In this document: one piece after another, positions 15,687 through 24,585 of the stretch
Layout: each line of letters opens with the position of its first letter
Position numbering within the stretch: the first letter of the stretch is position 1
From: Sulfuritalea sp.
GTDB taxonomy: Bacteria; Pseudomonadota; Gammaproteobacteria; Burkholderiales; Rhodocyclaceae
NCBI GenBank assembly: GCA_030696505.1
Contig: JAUYSD010000062.1
Span: 1 to 40,227, forward strand
DNA: 40,227 bases
Direction of reading: 5' to 3'
Translations under genes and position numbers: made by a program
The notes under the pieces: model-generated
What the model was told of the DNA's origin: nothing
The model's database searches: none
The model's input: only the letters and a program-made list of their open reading frames with translations

Positions 15687-16780
15687 ACCCGAGCATCGTC
15701 GAAACCGTCAATGTCGCGCGCGAAGTCGCCTGGCTGCCCTGGGCGGTTCAGTATTTCTTCCTCATCGGCCTGTCCTACGGCGCGTTTCTGCTCTCGCTGC
15801 CGGGCATAGTCGGCCGCCGCCGCGGCTGGGCCGGCATTTCGCGCCTGGCCCTGTTGGGCGCCCTGGTCTGCGGCCTCGCCGCGCCCGTGGCGCTGCTGGC
15901 CGACCTGCACCAGCCAGGCCGCTTCTACCATTTCTACCAGTTCTTCACGCCATCCTCCTGGATGTCCTGGGGCTCCTTCTTCATCCCGGTCTATCTCGGC
16001 GGCCTGGTCCTCTATGCCTGGCTCGCCTTCCGCCCGCTGCTCGCGCAGCAGGCCACGGACGGCAGTCTCTCGCCGCGTCTGGCGCGCCTGGCGCGGACGC
16101 TGGCCTACGGCGGCCTGGAAAGTCGCGGCGCGCTGCTCGCCGCGGCGGCGGTGGCCCTGGTCGGCGCCGCCCTGGTGGCGCTCTATACCGGGATGGAAGT
16201 CATGGTGGTGCGGGCTCGCCCGCTGTGGGACACGCCGCTCTTGCCGGTGCAGTTCGCGCTTACCGCGCTGGCCGGCGGTGTCGGCCTGACGCTGCTGCTC
16301 AAGCGTTTTTCCGGCCAGCCGGATGCGGCGCAGGGCAGCATCCCGCTGTTCCGTGCGCTGGCGGCGACCCAGGCGCTGGCCTTGCTGGTCGGCGCCGTCT
16401 GGCTGTTGCTCGGGCTGACCGGCCTGTCGCCGCGCCACGCCCAGGCGCTGGCCGAGGTGGCGCCGTCCGCCGCGTGGCGGCTGACGGCAGTGTGGGCCGC
16501 CGGCAGCACCGCGCTGACGCTGTGGCTGGCGCTGCGCCGGCCCGGCAGCGGCCTGCTGATCGGCCTGCTGGCAATGCACAGCGCGTGGATGATGCGCTGG
16601 ACCATCTTCATCGGCGGCCAGGAAATCCCCAAGACCGGCGCCGGTTTCTACCAGTACCAGTTGCCGCTCGGCTACGACGGCCTGCTCGGCATCGTCGGCA
16701 CCGGCGGCCTCTGGGTCGCCCTGTTCATCGCACTGACCACCCTGCTGCCGGTTGCCCGCCTGAACCGCGAAGCCGCTTGA
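15683..16780 (+). CDS. ttrC: Tetrathionate reductase membrane anchor (NrfD/PsrC type)
   Basis: The 365-residue protein shows about nine hydrophobic segments, beginning at AVQYFFLIGLSYGAFLLSL. It contains the NrfD-family stretch FYHFYQFFTPSSWMSWGSFFIP and, near the end, MHSAWMMRWTIFIGGQEIPKTG. It oxidises menaquinol or ubiquinol and delivers electrons to TtrB on the periplasmic side. The chosen ATG overlaps ttrB; a longer frame upstream lies over ttrB and is rejected. After it come 185 bp with a dispersed repeat before ttrA, so ttrA may have reduced or separate expression. Confidence 0.9.
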   Translation: MNPSIVETVNVAREVAWLPWAVQYFFLIGLSYGAFLLSLPGIVGRRRGWAGISRLALLGALVCGLAAPVALLADLHQPGRFYHFYQFFTPSSWMSWGSFFIPVYLGGLVLYAWLAFRPLLAQQATDGSLSPRLARLARTLAYGGLESRGALLAAAAVALVGAALVALYTGMEVMVVRARPLWDTPLLPVQFALTALAGGVGLTLLLKRFSGQPDAAQGSIPLFRALAATQALALLVGAVWLLLGLTGLSPRHAQALAEVAPSAAWRLTAVWAAGSTALTLWLALRRPGSGLLIGLLAMHSAWMMRWTIFIGGQEIPKTGAGFYQYQLPLGYDGLLGIVGTGGLWVALFIALTTLLPVARLNREAA

Positions 16781-16839
16781 TGCTCATGGCTTCGGCAAAA
16801 CAGCCAACAGTATGAAATCTCGCACCCTTGATGGATCCC

Positions 16840-16951
16840 AAGCGGGCAAATGGGCCCGCCCCTCCCATCCTCCCCTCACGGGGAGGCTACTGATCGGCTC
16901 GCTGCGCTCGAACCTGACACAGCACGCTTGGCGATGCATTTCACGTTAATC
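16840..16951 (+). repeat. Dispersed ~108-bp intergenic element, full copy 2
   Basis: Order: AAGCGGGCAAATGGGCCCGC, CCCTCCCATCCTCCCC, a hairpin CCTCCCC-TCAC-GGGGAGG (16869-16886), GGCTCGCTGCGCTCGA, and terminal TTTCACGTTAATC. It matches the minus strand of 36710-36817 module by module. It sits between ttrC and ttrA and ends just before the ttrA ribosome-binding site. Confidence 0.85.
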
Positions 16952-16965
16952 GCAAGGAGAAAATC

Positions 16966-19900
16966 ATGAAAATCGCACGTCGCCAACTCATCGCCGCCGG
17001 CGGGCTCGCCGCCTTCGCCGCCGGTTTTTCGCAAACCCTGGGCCGCATGGCCGACAAGCTGATGGGCAAGGATGCGCCACGGCACAATGTCTGGGGCAAT
17101 GCCGCCGCGCCCGAATTCACCGTCGATCCGGCCAGCGGCAAGCTGCAGCCGAATCCGGCGCAGCAGGTCAGCTACACCGCCTGCCTCGGCTGCACCACCC
17201 AGTGCGGGGTCCGGGTGCGCGTGGACAAGGCCTCCGGCCGCGTCATCCGCGTCGCCGGCAATCCCTACAGCCCGCTGTCCACCGAGCCGCATCTGCCGAT
17301 GAAGGCCTCGGTCAGGGACAGCCTGGTCGCCTTGTCGCGCTTCCAGGACAAGGGCCTCGGCGGCCGCTCGACCGCTTGCGGGCGCGGCAACGCCGTGCTG
17401 GCGCAGATGAATTCGCCGTTTCGTGTGCTGGCGCCGCTGAAGCGCGTCGGCCCGCGAAACGGCGGCCAGTGGGAAGCGATCTCCTTCGAGCAACTGGTCA
17501 AGGAAGTGAGCGAAGGCGGCAACCTCTTCGGCGAAGGCGAAGTGGCAGGCCTGCGCGCCCTGCGCGATCTGGCCGCGCCGATCGATCCGGCACAGCCCGA
17601 ACTCGGCGCCCGGGTCAACCAGGTGGCGCTGCTGTCCAGCGTCAATGACGGCCGCGAAGCCTTCGCCCGGCGCTTCTGGAACAAGTCCTACGGCACGCTC
17701 AACTTCGTCGGCCACGGTTCCTACTGCGGCGGCGCCTACCGTTCCGGCAGCGGCGCGATGTTCGGCGACATGAAGAAAATGCCGCATGCCAAGCCCGATC
17801 TGGCCAATGCCGAATTCGTGATCTTCGTCGGCACCGCGCCCGGCAACGCCGGCAATCCCTTCAAGCGCACCGGCGCCATGCTGGCCAAGGGGCGCAGCGA
17901 CGGCAGGCTCAACTATGTGGTGGTCGACCCGGTGCTGACCAACGCCGACAACCGCGCCGCCGCCGACCGCGGGCGCTGGATTCCGATCCGTCCCGGCAGC
18001 GACAGCGCGCTGGCGCTGGGCATGATGCGCTGGATGCTGGACAACGAGCGCATCAACACCGCCTACCTCGCCAACCCCAATCTCGCCGTCGCCGAACAGC
18101 AGGGCGAGCCGTCCTTCAGCAGCGCCACCTGGCTGGTCGTCACCGAAGCCGGCCATCCGCGCCAGGGGCGCTTCCTGCGCGGCTCCGACATCGGCCTGGC
18201 GATCGCCGAGGACGAGCGCTACAAGGAGAACGATCCCTACCTGATCCTCGATGCCAAGGGCAAGCCGGTGCCGGCCGAGAAGGCCGCCGCGCCGGCCGCG
18301 CTCGAAGCGGAAACGGTGCTTACGCAAGACGGCAAGCCGCTGGCGGTGAAGACCGCCTGGCTGTTGCTCAAGGCCTCGATCCTGCAGCAGACCATCGCCC
18401 AGTGCAGCGATGCCTGCGGCATTCCAGCCGCCACCATCGGCGCGCTGGCCGACGAATTCACGCGCCACGGCCGCAAGTCATCCGTCATCGCGCACGGCGG
18501 CATGATGTCGGGCGCCGGCTTCTACAACGCCTTCTCGCTGATGACGCTGAACCTGCTGATCGGCAACCTCAACTGGAAGGGCGGCCTGGTCATGAACGGC
18601 GGCGGCTTCAAGGACGACGGCGAGGGGCCGCGCTACAACCTCGACAACTTTGCCGGCGCGGTCAAGCCCAAGGGCACGCCGCTGGGGCGCAACGTGCCCT
18701 ACGAGAAGAGCAGCGAATTCGCGCGCAAGAAGGCCGAGGGCAAGCCCTACCCGGCGCAGTCGCCGTGGTTCCCCAATGCCCCGGGCCTCGCCACCGAATG
18801 GTTCACCGGCGCCATGAGCGGCTATCCCTACAGCATCAAGGCGCTGATCCTGTGGAGCTCCAATCCGCTGTACGGCATCGCCGGCCTGCGTGCGCAGATC
18901 GAAAAGGATCTCGCCGATCCGCAGAAGATTCCGCTGATCATTTCGGTGGACCCGCTGATCAACGAGAGCAACGCCTATGCCGATTACATCGTTCCGGATT
19001 CGCTGATGTACGAGAGCTGGGGCTGGACCTCGGCCTGGAACGGCGTGCCGACCAAGGCCTGCACTGCGCGCTGGCCGGTGGTGGAGCCGATCGCGGCGAA
19101 AACCCCGGACGGCCAGGCGGTCGGCATGGAAACCTTCTTCATCGCCTTGGCCAAGGCCATGGCGCTGCCGGGCTTCGGCGCCGCGGCGATGAGCGACGCG
19201 GCGGGCCAGCCGCTGCCGCTGGAACGTCCCGAGCACTGGTATTTGCGCGGCGGCGCCAACATCGCCTGGCTCGGCAAGGAGCCGGTGCCCGATGCCAGCG
19301 ACGAGGATCTCGCGCTGTCCGGCGTCGACCGCCTGCGCCCGCTGCTCGAAGCGACGCTGACGGCCGAGGAGTGGCGCAAGGTGGCCTTCCTCTACACCCG
19401 CGGCGGACGTTACCAGCCGGCCAGGGATGCGCAGGACGAAGACCATCCCGAATGGCAGACCAACCGCTTCAAGAACGCACTCTGGCTCTGGAGCGACGTG
19501 GTCGGCGGCAGCAAGAACAGCATCACCGGCAAGCGCTTCGCCGGCTGCGCCAGCCTGCAGCCGCCGGCCTTCATCGACGGCACGCCGATGCGCAAGATCT
19601 ACGGCGAGAAGGAGTGGCCGCTGCAGGTGGTCAGCTTCAAGTCGGCGCTGCAGAATTCCTACAGCATCGCCGCGACCCGGCTCACCGGCATCCATGCCGA
19701 GAATCCGCTGCTGGTGCATCCGGCCGACGCCGCCCGCGCCGGCCTCAAGAGCGGCGATACGGCGCAGCTCGTCACGCCGGGCGGCGCCGTCAGCACCACG
19801 GTGATCGTGCATGAAGGCGTGATGCAGGGCGTGGTCGCCATCGAGCACGGTTTCGGCCACCGCGAGCTGGGCGCCCGTGCCCACCGCATCGGCAATCAGC

Positions 19901-20052
19901 AGCAGCCGGACAAACCCGCGCTGCGCGCCGGCATCAACCTCAACGACCTCGGCCTCGCCGATCCGACGCGGCCGGGCAAATCGGTATGGGTGGATGCCGT
20001 CTCCGGCTCCTCGGTGCGCAACGGCTTGCCGGCGAAACTTGTGCGCGCCTGA
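16966..20052 (+). CDS. ttrA: Tetrathionate reductase catalytic subunit (molybdopterin oxidoreductase)
   Basis: The 1028-residue protein is of normal TtrA length and has a twin-arginine leader (ARRQLIAAGG). The N-terminal cluster site CLGCTTQC (73-80) and a later CGRG supply the [4Fe-4S] ligands. GHGSYCGGAYRSG puts a cysteine at about residue 254 where the Mo ligand is expected. Downstream are typical bis-MGD binding blocks (VIAHGGMMSGAGFYNAFS, LILWSSNPLYGIAG) and the C-terminal molydopterin dinucleotide domain (NPLLVHPADAARAGLKSGD). It reduces tetrathionate to thiosulfate in the periplasm. The start has AAGGAG 7 nt upstream. The gene order ttrBCA and convergent ttrSR support the call over other arsenate/thiosulfate reductases. 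Confidence 0.92.
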   Translation: MKIARRQLIAAGGLAAFAAGFSQTLGRMADKLMGKDAPRHNVWGNAAAPEFTVDPASGKLQPNPAQQVSYTACLGCTTQCGVRVRVDKASGRVIRVAGNPYSPLSTEPHLPMKASVRDSLVALSRFQDKGLGGRSTACGRGNAVLAQMNSPFRVLAPLKRVGPRNGGQWEAISFEQLVKEVSEGGNLFGEGEVAGLRALRDLAAPIDPAQPELGARVNQVALLSSVNDGREAFARRFWNKSYGTLNFVGHGSYCGGAYRSGSGAMFGDMKKMPHAKPDLANAEFVIFVGTAPGNAGNPFKRTGAMLAKGRSDGRLNYVVVDPVLTNADNRAAADRGRWIPIRPGSDSALALGMMRWMLDNERINTAYLANPNLAVAEQQGEPSFSSATWLVVTEAGHPRQGRFLRGSDIGLAIAEDERYKENDPYLILDAKGKPVPAEKAAAPAALEAETVLTQDGKPLAVKTAWLLLKASILQQTIAQCSDACGIPAATIGALADEFTRHGRKSSVIAHGGMMSGAGFYNAFSLMTLNLLIGNLNWKGGLVMNGGGFKDDGEGPRYNLDNFAGAVKPKGTPLGRNVPYEKSSEFARKKAEGKPYPAQSPWFPNAPGLATEWFTGAMSGYPYSIKALILWSSNPLYGIAGLRAQIEKDLADPQKIPLIISVDPLINESNAYADYIVPDSLMYESWGWTSAWNGVPTKACTARWPVVEPIAAKTPDGQAVGMETFFIALAKAMALPGFGAAAMSDAAGQPLPLERPEHWYLRGGANIAWLGKEPVPDASDEDLALSGVDRLRPLLEATLTAEEWRKVAFLYTRGGRYQPARDAQDEDHPEWQTNRFKNALWLWSDVVGGSKNSITGKRFAGCASLQPPAFIDGTPMRKIYGEKEWPLQVVSFKSALQNSYSIAATRLTGIHAENPLLVHPADAARAGLKSGDTAQLVTPGGAVSTTVIVHEGVMQGVVAIEHGFGHRELGARAHRIGNQQQPDKPALRAGINLNDLGLADPTRPGKSVWVDAVSGSSVRNGLPAKLVRA

Positions 20053-20066
20053 GCGGTCCCCGCCGG

Positions 20067-20085
20067 GCCGCCCCCAGGGGGCGGC
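20067..20085. terminator. GC-rich hairpin after ttrA
   Basis: Near-perfect palindrome GCCGCCCCC-A-GGGGGCGGC, 14 bp after the ttrA stop and between convergent genes. It lacks a T-tract, so its role as a terminator is inferred from position and symmetry. Confidence 0.55.
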
Positions 20086-20124
20086 GGCCAGGCAATGGAG
20101 CCGCGCAGCGGCGAACCACCGTCA

Positions 20125-20145
20125 CCCCCTGCCTTGGGCAGGGGG
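20125..20145. terminator. Second GC-rich hairpin between ttrA and ttrR
   Basis: Nine-pair stem CCCCCTGCC with GGCAGGGGG and a 3-nt loop. It could act on both strands between the convergent ttrA and ttrR genes. Confidence 0.5.
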
Positions 20146-20203
20146 CTGGGGGGAAGGTAGTCGCGAGTGCCGTCGCTTCGAGCCCCGCCTGGTGCGGGGT
20201 GCG

Positions 20204-20854
20204 TCAGTCGAGCGCGCGCGGGTCGATGCGCAACATCAGGCGCGCCAGTTCGGCGGCGCTGCCGACTTCGGCTTTTTCCATCACATGCTGGCGATGCACA
20301 TGCACTGTCTTTTCGCTGATGTCGAGCTTGCGCGCCACCAGTTTGTTGGGTAGCCCAAGCGCGACCAGGCGTGCGACTTCGTGTTCGCGCGGCGACAGGC
20401 GATCGAGCAGCAGTTGCGCCTGTTCGCGGCGTTGCGCGGTGGCCCGCTGTTCGCCGCCGTGGCGCACGGCGGCGGCCACCGTGTCGAGCAGGGCCTGGTC
20501 GCGGAACGGCTTTTCGAGGAAATCGAAGGCACCCTGCTTCATCGCCTGCACCGCGAGTTCGACGTCGCCGTGGCCGGTCATGAACACCACGGCCGGCGTC
20601 CAGCCCCGTGCGCGCAAGGCCTGTTGCAGTTCCAGCCCGTTCATGCCGGGCATGCGGATGTCCAGTACCAGACAGCCGAAGTCGTCCGGCGGCGCCGGGC
20701 AGGCGGCGAGAAAATCGGCCGCCGAGGCATGGGCCTGCACCGGCCAGCCGAGCGATTCGAGCAGGAAGACCAGCGAGCGGCGGAAGGACGCGTCGTCGTC
20801 CACCACATGGATTACGGAGTTTTCGGCGATCTGGACCATGGAATCATTTGTCAT
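20204..20854 (-). CDS. ttrR: Tetrathionate response regulator (FixJ/NarL type)
   Basis: A 216-residue regulator. The receiver domain has DDD at 19-21, Asp65 in CLVLDIRMPGMNG and Lys in FLEKPF. The LuxR-type HTH reads LSPREHEVARLVALGLPNKLVARKLDISEKTVHVHR. This is the FixJ subfamily, to which TtrR belongs. It is expected to activate ttrBCA when phosphorylated by TtrS. ATG 20854 overlaps the ttrS stop by 11 nt; ATG 20839 is an alternative. The genes are convergent to ttrBCA rather than upstream of it. Confidence 0.9.
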   Translation of the reverse strand: MTNDSMVQIAENSVIHVVDDDASFRRSLVFLLESLGWPVQAHASAADFLAACPAPPDDFGCLVLDIRMPGMNGLELQQALRARGWTPAVVFMTGHGDVELAVQAMKQGAFDFLEKPFRDQALLDTVAAAVRHGGEQRATAQRREQAQLLLDRLSPREHEVARLVALGLPNKLVARKLDISEKTVHVHRQHVMEKAEVGSAAELARLMLRIDPRALD

Positions 20855-22622
20855 GCATCGGCAGTGCGAACGTGAATACCAGCCCGGGCCCTTCGGCCGG
20901 GGCCTGCGCCGACAGCCGCCCGCCGTGCGCCTCGACGATGGTCGCGCAGATCGACAGGCCGAGTCCGAGGCCGTCGGGCTTGGTGGTGAAGAAAGGCTCG
21001 AACAGGCGTTCCTGCGCCTCGGGCGTCAGGCCGCGGCCGAAATCGCGGATGCCGACGCGCAGCGCGGCGCCCTCCGCCTCGCGTTCGAGGGTGATCAGCA
21101 GGCGGCGCTCGGCGGCCGGCAGATCCTGCATCGCGTCGAGCCCGTTCTTCAGCAGGTTGAGTACGACCTGCTGGATCTGCAGCGGATCGACCTCGACAAC
21201 GCAATTCGCCGCCGTGCCTTCGTCGATGCGGATTTCGGGGCGGTTGGAAATCATGCCGGCAAACAGCGCCACGGCTTCGCCCACCAGTTGGGCGAGGACG
21301 CGGCGTTCGCGCACGGCGGCACGCTTGCGGGCAAAGCCGCGGATGCGGCCGAGGATGCCGGCCGCCCGCTCGGCCTGGCCGGCGATCTCGACGCTTGCCT
21401 CGCGCACCGCGGCATCGGTCAGGCGGCCGCTATCGACGCGCCGCACCAGGCTCTGCGCATAGTTGCTGATGCTGGCCAGCGGCTGGTTGATTTCGTGCGC
21501 CAGGGTGCCGGACAGTTCGCCCAGTATCGACAGGCGCGACAAGTGCTCGACCTGCTCCTGGTGCACGCGCATCCGCGCCTCGATCGCCTTGCGTTCGTCG
21601 AGCGCCTGGCGCAGCGCGGCGGTGCGGGCGTGTACCAGATGCTCGACGCGTACCGTGTAGATGATCCAGCCCAGCAGCAGCGTGGCCAGCACCAGCACCA
21701 CCGGCCAGTAGCGCACCGCCGCGGCGCGTAGCGTGCTTTCCTTCAGGTAGCTGTAGGGCCCGGTCTGCAGTTCGCGGAACAGTTCATGCACGGCCTGATA
21801 ATCGGCCGGCACCGTCCACGACATGCCATCCGCCGTCGCCGGCATGGCCAGCAGCGCCCGCGCCACCGCCTTGGCCAGCGCCGGGGGTGTGCTGCGCAGC
21901 GTCGCGATGGGCCAGTCGGGATAGAGCCGGGTCGAGGTCTGGCACGGGAAATCCGCTTCCGCGCGCGGCGACAGCACGCGAAAGCCGGCGCGGGCGGACT
22001 CCGGCAGGTTCTCGATGGTGCAGGCGCGGACGATGCCCGCGTCTGCTCGGCCGCTGGCGACGGCGTCGGTCACCGCGCGCATCGGCAGGCCGACGAAGCT
22101 GAGTTCGGCGAAGTCGGCGTAAGGGTCGAGGCCAAGCTGGGCAAACTCGCGCCATGCCACCTGAAAACCGCCGAAGGCATCCTCGCCCACGGCGGCCACG
22201 TGCTTGCCGGCCAGATCGGCGAGCTTGCTCAGATCTTGGCGGTCGGCGCGCACGATCACCGCCGAACCCACCGCGCGCATCGGCGAAGGCGCCTGCGCGG
22301 TGTCGAGCGTGGCAATCCGGCTGATGCCGAATTCCATTTCGAGCGCGACATAGTTGCCGGGATTGGTGATCACGAAATCCACCGAGCGGCTCGCCACCGC
22401 ATCGCGCAGGCCCTTGTGGTCGAACTGCACGAGCACCGGCTGGTGGCCGGGCAGCGCGGCGCCGAGATGCGCCAGCAGGGGCGCCCACTGGCGGCTCATC
22501 GCCTCGGCATCGAGAAACGCCAGCAGGCCGATGCGCACGGGGTGCTGCTCGGCCGGCGCCGCCGGCGCAGGTCCGGCAAGAACGATCAGGGTGAGAAGAA
22601 TGCAGCGGCGCAGAAATGACAT
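20844..22622 (-). CDS. ttrS: Tetrathionate sensor histidine kinase
   Basis: The 592-residue protein starts at ATG 22622 with a signal-like segment (ILLTLIVLAGPAPAAPAE). A PhnD-type periplasmic ligand-binding domain follows (about 28-275, with VRIGLLAFLDAEAMSRQWAP and DFVITNPGNYVALE), and this sensor type is the hallmark of TtrS. A membrane segment (YWPVVLVLATLLLGWIIYTV) and a coiled linker lead to the His box GTLAHEINQPLASISNY. The ATPase domain has LNLLKNGLDAM, IRDFGRGL and DGLGLGLSIC. It detects tetrathionate and phosphorylates TtrR. The much longer frame upstream runs through cbiA and is not coding. Confidence 0.92.
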   Translation of the reverse strand: MSFLRRCILLTLIVLAGPAPAAPAEQHPVRIGLLAFLDAEAMSRQWAPLLAHLGAALPGHQPVLVQFDHKGLRDAVASRSVDFVITNPGNYVALEMEFGISRIATLDTAQAPSPMRAVGSAVIVRADRQDLSKLADLAGKHVAAVGEDAFGGFQVAWREFAQLGLDPYADFAELSFVGLPMRAVTDAVASGRADAGIVRACTIENLPESARAGFRVLSPRAEADFPCQTSTRLYPDWPIATLRSTPPALAKAVARALLAMPATADGMSWTVPADYQAVHELFRELQTGPYSYLKESTLRAAAVRYWPVVLVLATLLLGWIIYTVRVEHLVHARTAALRQALDERKAIEARMRVHQEQVEHLSRLSILGELSGTLAHEINQPLASISNYAQSLVRRVDSGRLTDAAVREASVEIAGQAERAAGILGRIRGFARKRAAVRERRVLAQLVGEAVALFAGMISNRPEIRIDEGTAANCVVEVDPLQIQQVVLNLLKNGLDAMQDLPAAERRLLITLEREAEGAALRVGIRDFGRGLTPEAQERLFEPFFTTKPDGLGLGLSICATIVEAHGGRLSAQAPAEGPGLVFTFALPMHDK

Positions 22623-22696
22623 GGCGGCAAGACTCGCCGCTTCCAATCGATATGTCAAGTCCGTAGCGCGCGCCGTAGTGCTCGATGTGAAGCCGC

Positions 22697-23977
22697 TCAG
22701 CGCAGGAACAGCCGCGCGCTCGCTTGCGGATTGGACGGGAAATACAAATGCATGTAGGAGGCGGTGAGGCGGCCGCGGCGGTAGATCGCCTCGCCCTGGC
22801 GGCCGTCGGGCGTGCGGGCGTGCAGCAGCGGGACGAGGGCGGTTTCGCTGCGCGAGTGGTGGAAGGTGTGACCGCGCAAGCTGCCCTCCGGCAGTTCGGC
22901 CTGCTGCAGGTCGAGCGCGGCGAGGCGGGTTTGCATGCGCGTGGCGCCGGGCAGCAGGCCGGCCATGGCGTGGCTGACGCCATCCTGCTCGATGAGTTGG
23001 TCGAACAGGCACATCATGCCGCCGCATTCGGCGAGCAGGGGTTTGCCGGCGCCGGCGTGGGCGCGCAACTGCTGCCACAGTCCGCCTGCGCCGAGGCGCT
23101 CGGCGTGCAGTTCGGGGTAGCCGCCCGGCAGCCAGACGGCATCGCAGGCGGGCAGCGCGTCGTCCGCCAGCGGCGAGAAGAAGGCGAGTGTCGCGCCGAG
23201 TTCGCCCAGGGTGTCGAGATTGGCCGGATAGATGAAGCCGAAGGCGGCGTCGCGCGCGATGGCGATGGTCTTGCCGGCGAGCAGGGGTTCGAGAGTTGGC
23301 GCTGGCGGTACGGCGAAGTCGACGCTGGGCGGCAGGTCGGCCACTGCGCTGGCCGCGATGTGGTCCGCAAGCAGGTCGAGGCGTTGTTCCAGGTCGGCGA
23401 TCTCGGCGGCCTGCAGCAGGCCGAGGTGGCGCTCGGGCAGCGCCGCGCCGGCATCGCCCGGCAGGGCGCCGAACCAGCCCATGCCGGGCGGCAGGCTGGC
23501 CTTGAGCAGCTCCGCGTGATGGGCGCTGCCGACCCGGTTGGCGAGCACGCCGGCGAAAGGCAGGCCCGGGCGGTAAGTGGCGAGACCGTGGGCTACGGCG
23601 CCGAAGGTCTGGGCCATGGCCGCGGCGTCGATCAGGGCCAGCACCGGGATGCCGAAACGGCAGGCGATGTCGGCCGCCGAGGGACTGCCGTCGTAGAGGC
23701 CCATGACGCCCTCGACCAGGATCAGGTCGGCCGTCGCCGCGGCAGCGGCGAGACGCCGCGCCGCATCGTCTTCGCCGCACATGCCGAGGTCGAGGTTGTA
23801 CACCGGGGCGCCGCTGGCGACGGCGAGTATCTGCGGATCGAGAAAATCCGGACCGCACTTGAAGACGCGGACGCGGCGCCCCTGCCTGACATGATGTCGC
23901 GCCAGCGCCGCGGTCACCGTGGTCTTGCCCTGGCCGGAAGCCGGGGCGGCGATCAACAGCGCCGGGCAGCTCGGCAT
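22697..23977 (-). CDS. cbiA: Cobyrinate a,c-diamide synthase
   Basis: The 426-residue enzyme begins CPALLIAAPASGQGKTTVTAAL, an ATP-binding P-loop of the dethiobiotin-synthetase-like domain. The C-terminal half is a class I glutamine amidotransferase domain, with nucleophile region PLLAECGGMMCLFDQL and late His HTFHHSR. It amidates the a and c side chains of (hydrogeno)cobyrinate using glutamine. Its ATG shares one base with the cobO stop (TAATG). The upstream extension in frame is an artefact. Codons 219-228 or so (FAVPPAPTL) coincide with a copy of the interspersed 24-bp motif. It is the last gene of the btu/cob operon. Confidence 0.94.
   Translation of the reverse strand: MPSCPALLIAAPASGQGKTTVTAALARHHVRQGRRVRVFKCGPDFLDPQILAVASGAPVYNLDLGMCGEDDAARRLAAAAATADLILVEGVMGLYDGSPSAADIACRFGIPVLALIDAAAMAQTFGAVAHGLATYRPGLPFAGVLANRVGSAHHAELLKASLPPGMGWFGALPGDAGAALPERHLGLLQAAEIADLEQRLDLLADHIAASAVADLPPSVDFAVPPAPTLEPLLAGKTIAIARDAAFGFIYPANLDTLGELGATLAFFSPLADDALPACDAVWLPGGYPELHAERLGAGGLWQQLRAHAGAGKPLLAECGGMMCLFDQLIEQDGVSHAMAGLLPGATRMQTRLAALDLQQAELPEGSLRGHTFHHSRSETALVPLLHARTPDGRQGEAIYRRGRLTASYMHLYFPSNPQASARLFLR
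23285..23308 (+). repeat. 24-bp interspersed motif, copy d (inside cbiA)
   Basis: GAGAGTTGGCGCTG followed by GCGGTACGGCG (23291-23315). On the coding strand it yields FAVPPAPTL, a linker between the P-loop and amidotransferase halves of CbiA. Confidence 0.75.
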
Positions 23978-24585
23978 TAGAACTCCATGCCCGGCATGGC
24001 CTTCACGCCGGCCTTGAAGGCGTGCTTGACCATGGCCATTTCGGTCACGGTGTCGGCGGCGGCGATCAGGCCTTCGGGCGCGCCGCGGCCGGTGACGATC
24101 ACGTGCTGCCGCGGCGGGCGCGCGGCGAAGGCGGCCAGCACCGGGTCGAGTGCCAGCCACTGGTACTTGAAGGCATAGGTCATTTCGTCGAGCACGACCA
24201 GGCCTACGCCTGGGTCCGTCAGGTAGCCGGCGGCGAGTTCCCAGGCCGCGCGCGCGGCGGCGGCATCGCGGCCGGGGTCCTGGGTTTCCCAGGTGAAGCC
24301 CTCGCCCATGACGTGCCAGTGCATGCCCGGCAGCTTGCCCAGCACGGCCTCCTCGCCGGTGTCGCTGCGGCTCTTGACGAACTGCACCACAACCACTTGC
24401 AGGCCATGGCCCAGCGCGCGCGCCGCGACGCCGAAGGCGGCCGAGGACTTGCCCTTGCCGTTGCCGGTGTTGACCAGCAGCACGCCGCGCTCGGTGTCGG
24501 CGGCGGCGACCTGCTGGTCGATGACTTGCTTCTTGCGCTGCATACGCGCGACATGGCGCGCCTCGCGTTGGTTGGCTGTGCTCAT
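23977..24585 (-). CDS. cobO: Cob(I)yrinic acid a,c-diamide adenosyltransferase
   Basis: The 202-residue CobO/BtuR/CobA-type protein has the modified P-loop LLVNTGNGKGKSSAAFG, the FTWETQD block and DEMTYAFKYQWL. It transfers the adenosyl group of ATP to reduced corrinoid and works for both synthesis and salvage. It overlaps btuF by four bases (ATGA) and cbiA by one (TAATG). Length and motifs are normal. Confidence 0.95.
   Translation of the reverse strand: MSTANQREARHVARMQRKKQVIDQQVAAADTERGVLLVNTGNGKGKSSAAFGVAARALGHGLQVVVVQFVKSRSDTGEEAVLGKLPGMHWHVMGEGFTWETQDPGRDAAAARAAWELAAGYLTDPGVGLVVLDEMTYAFKYQWLALDPVLAAFAARPPRQHVIVTGRGAPEGLIAAADTVTEMAMVKHAFKAGVKAMPGMEF

Noticed and set aside
16876-19884. 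Long open frames on the minus strand across ttrA (and similar ones opposite cbiD, btuB and nirS)
   Set aside because: They are mirror frames of strongly conserved genes in GC-rich DNA, with no ribosome-binding sites and Arg/Ala/Gly-rich nonsense composition.
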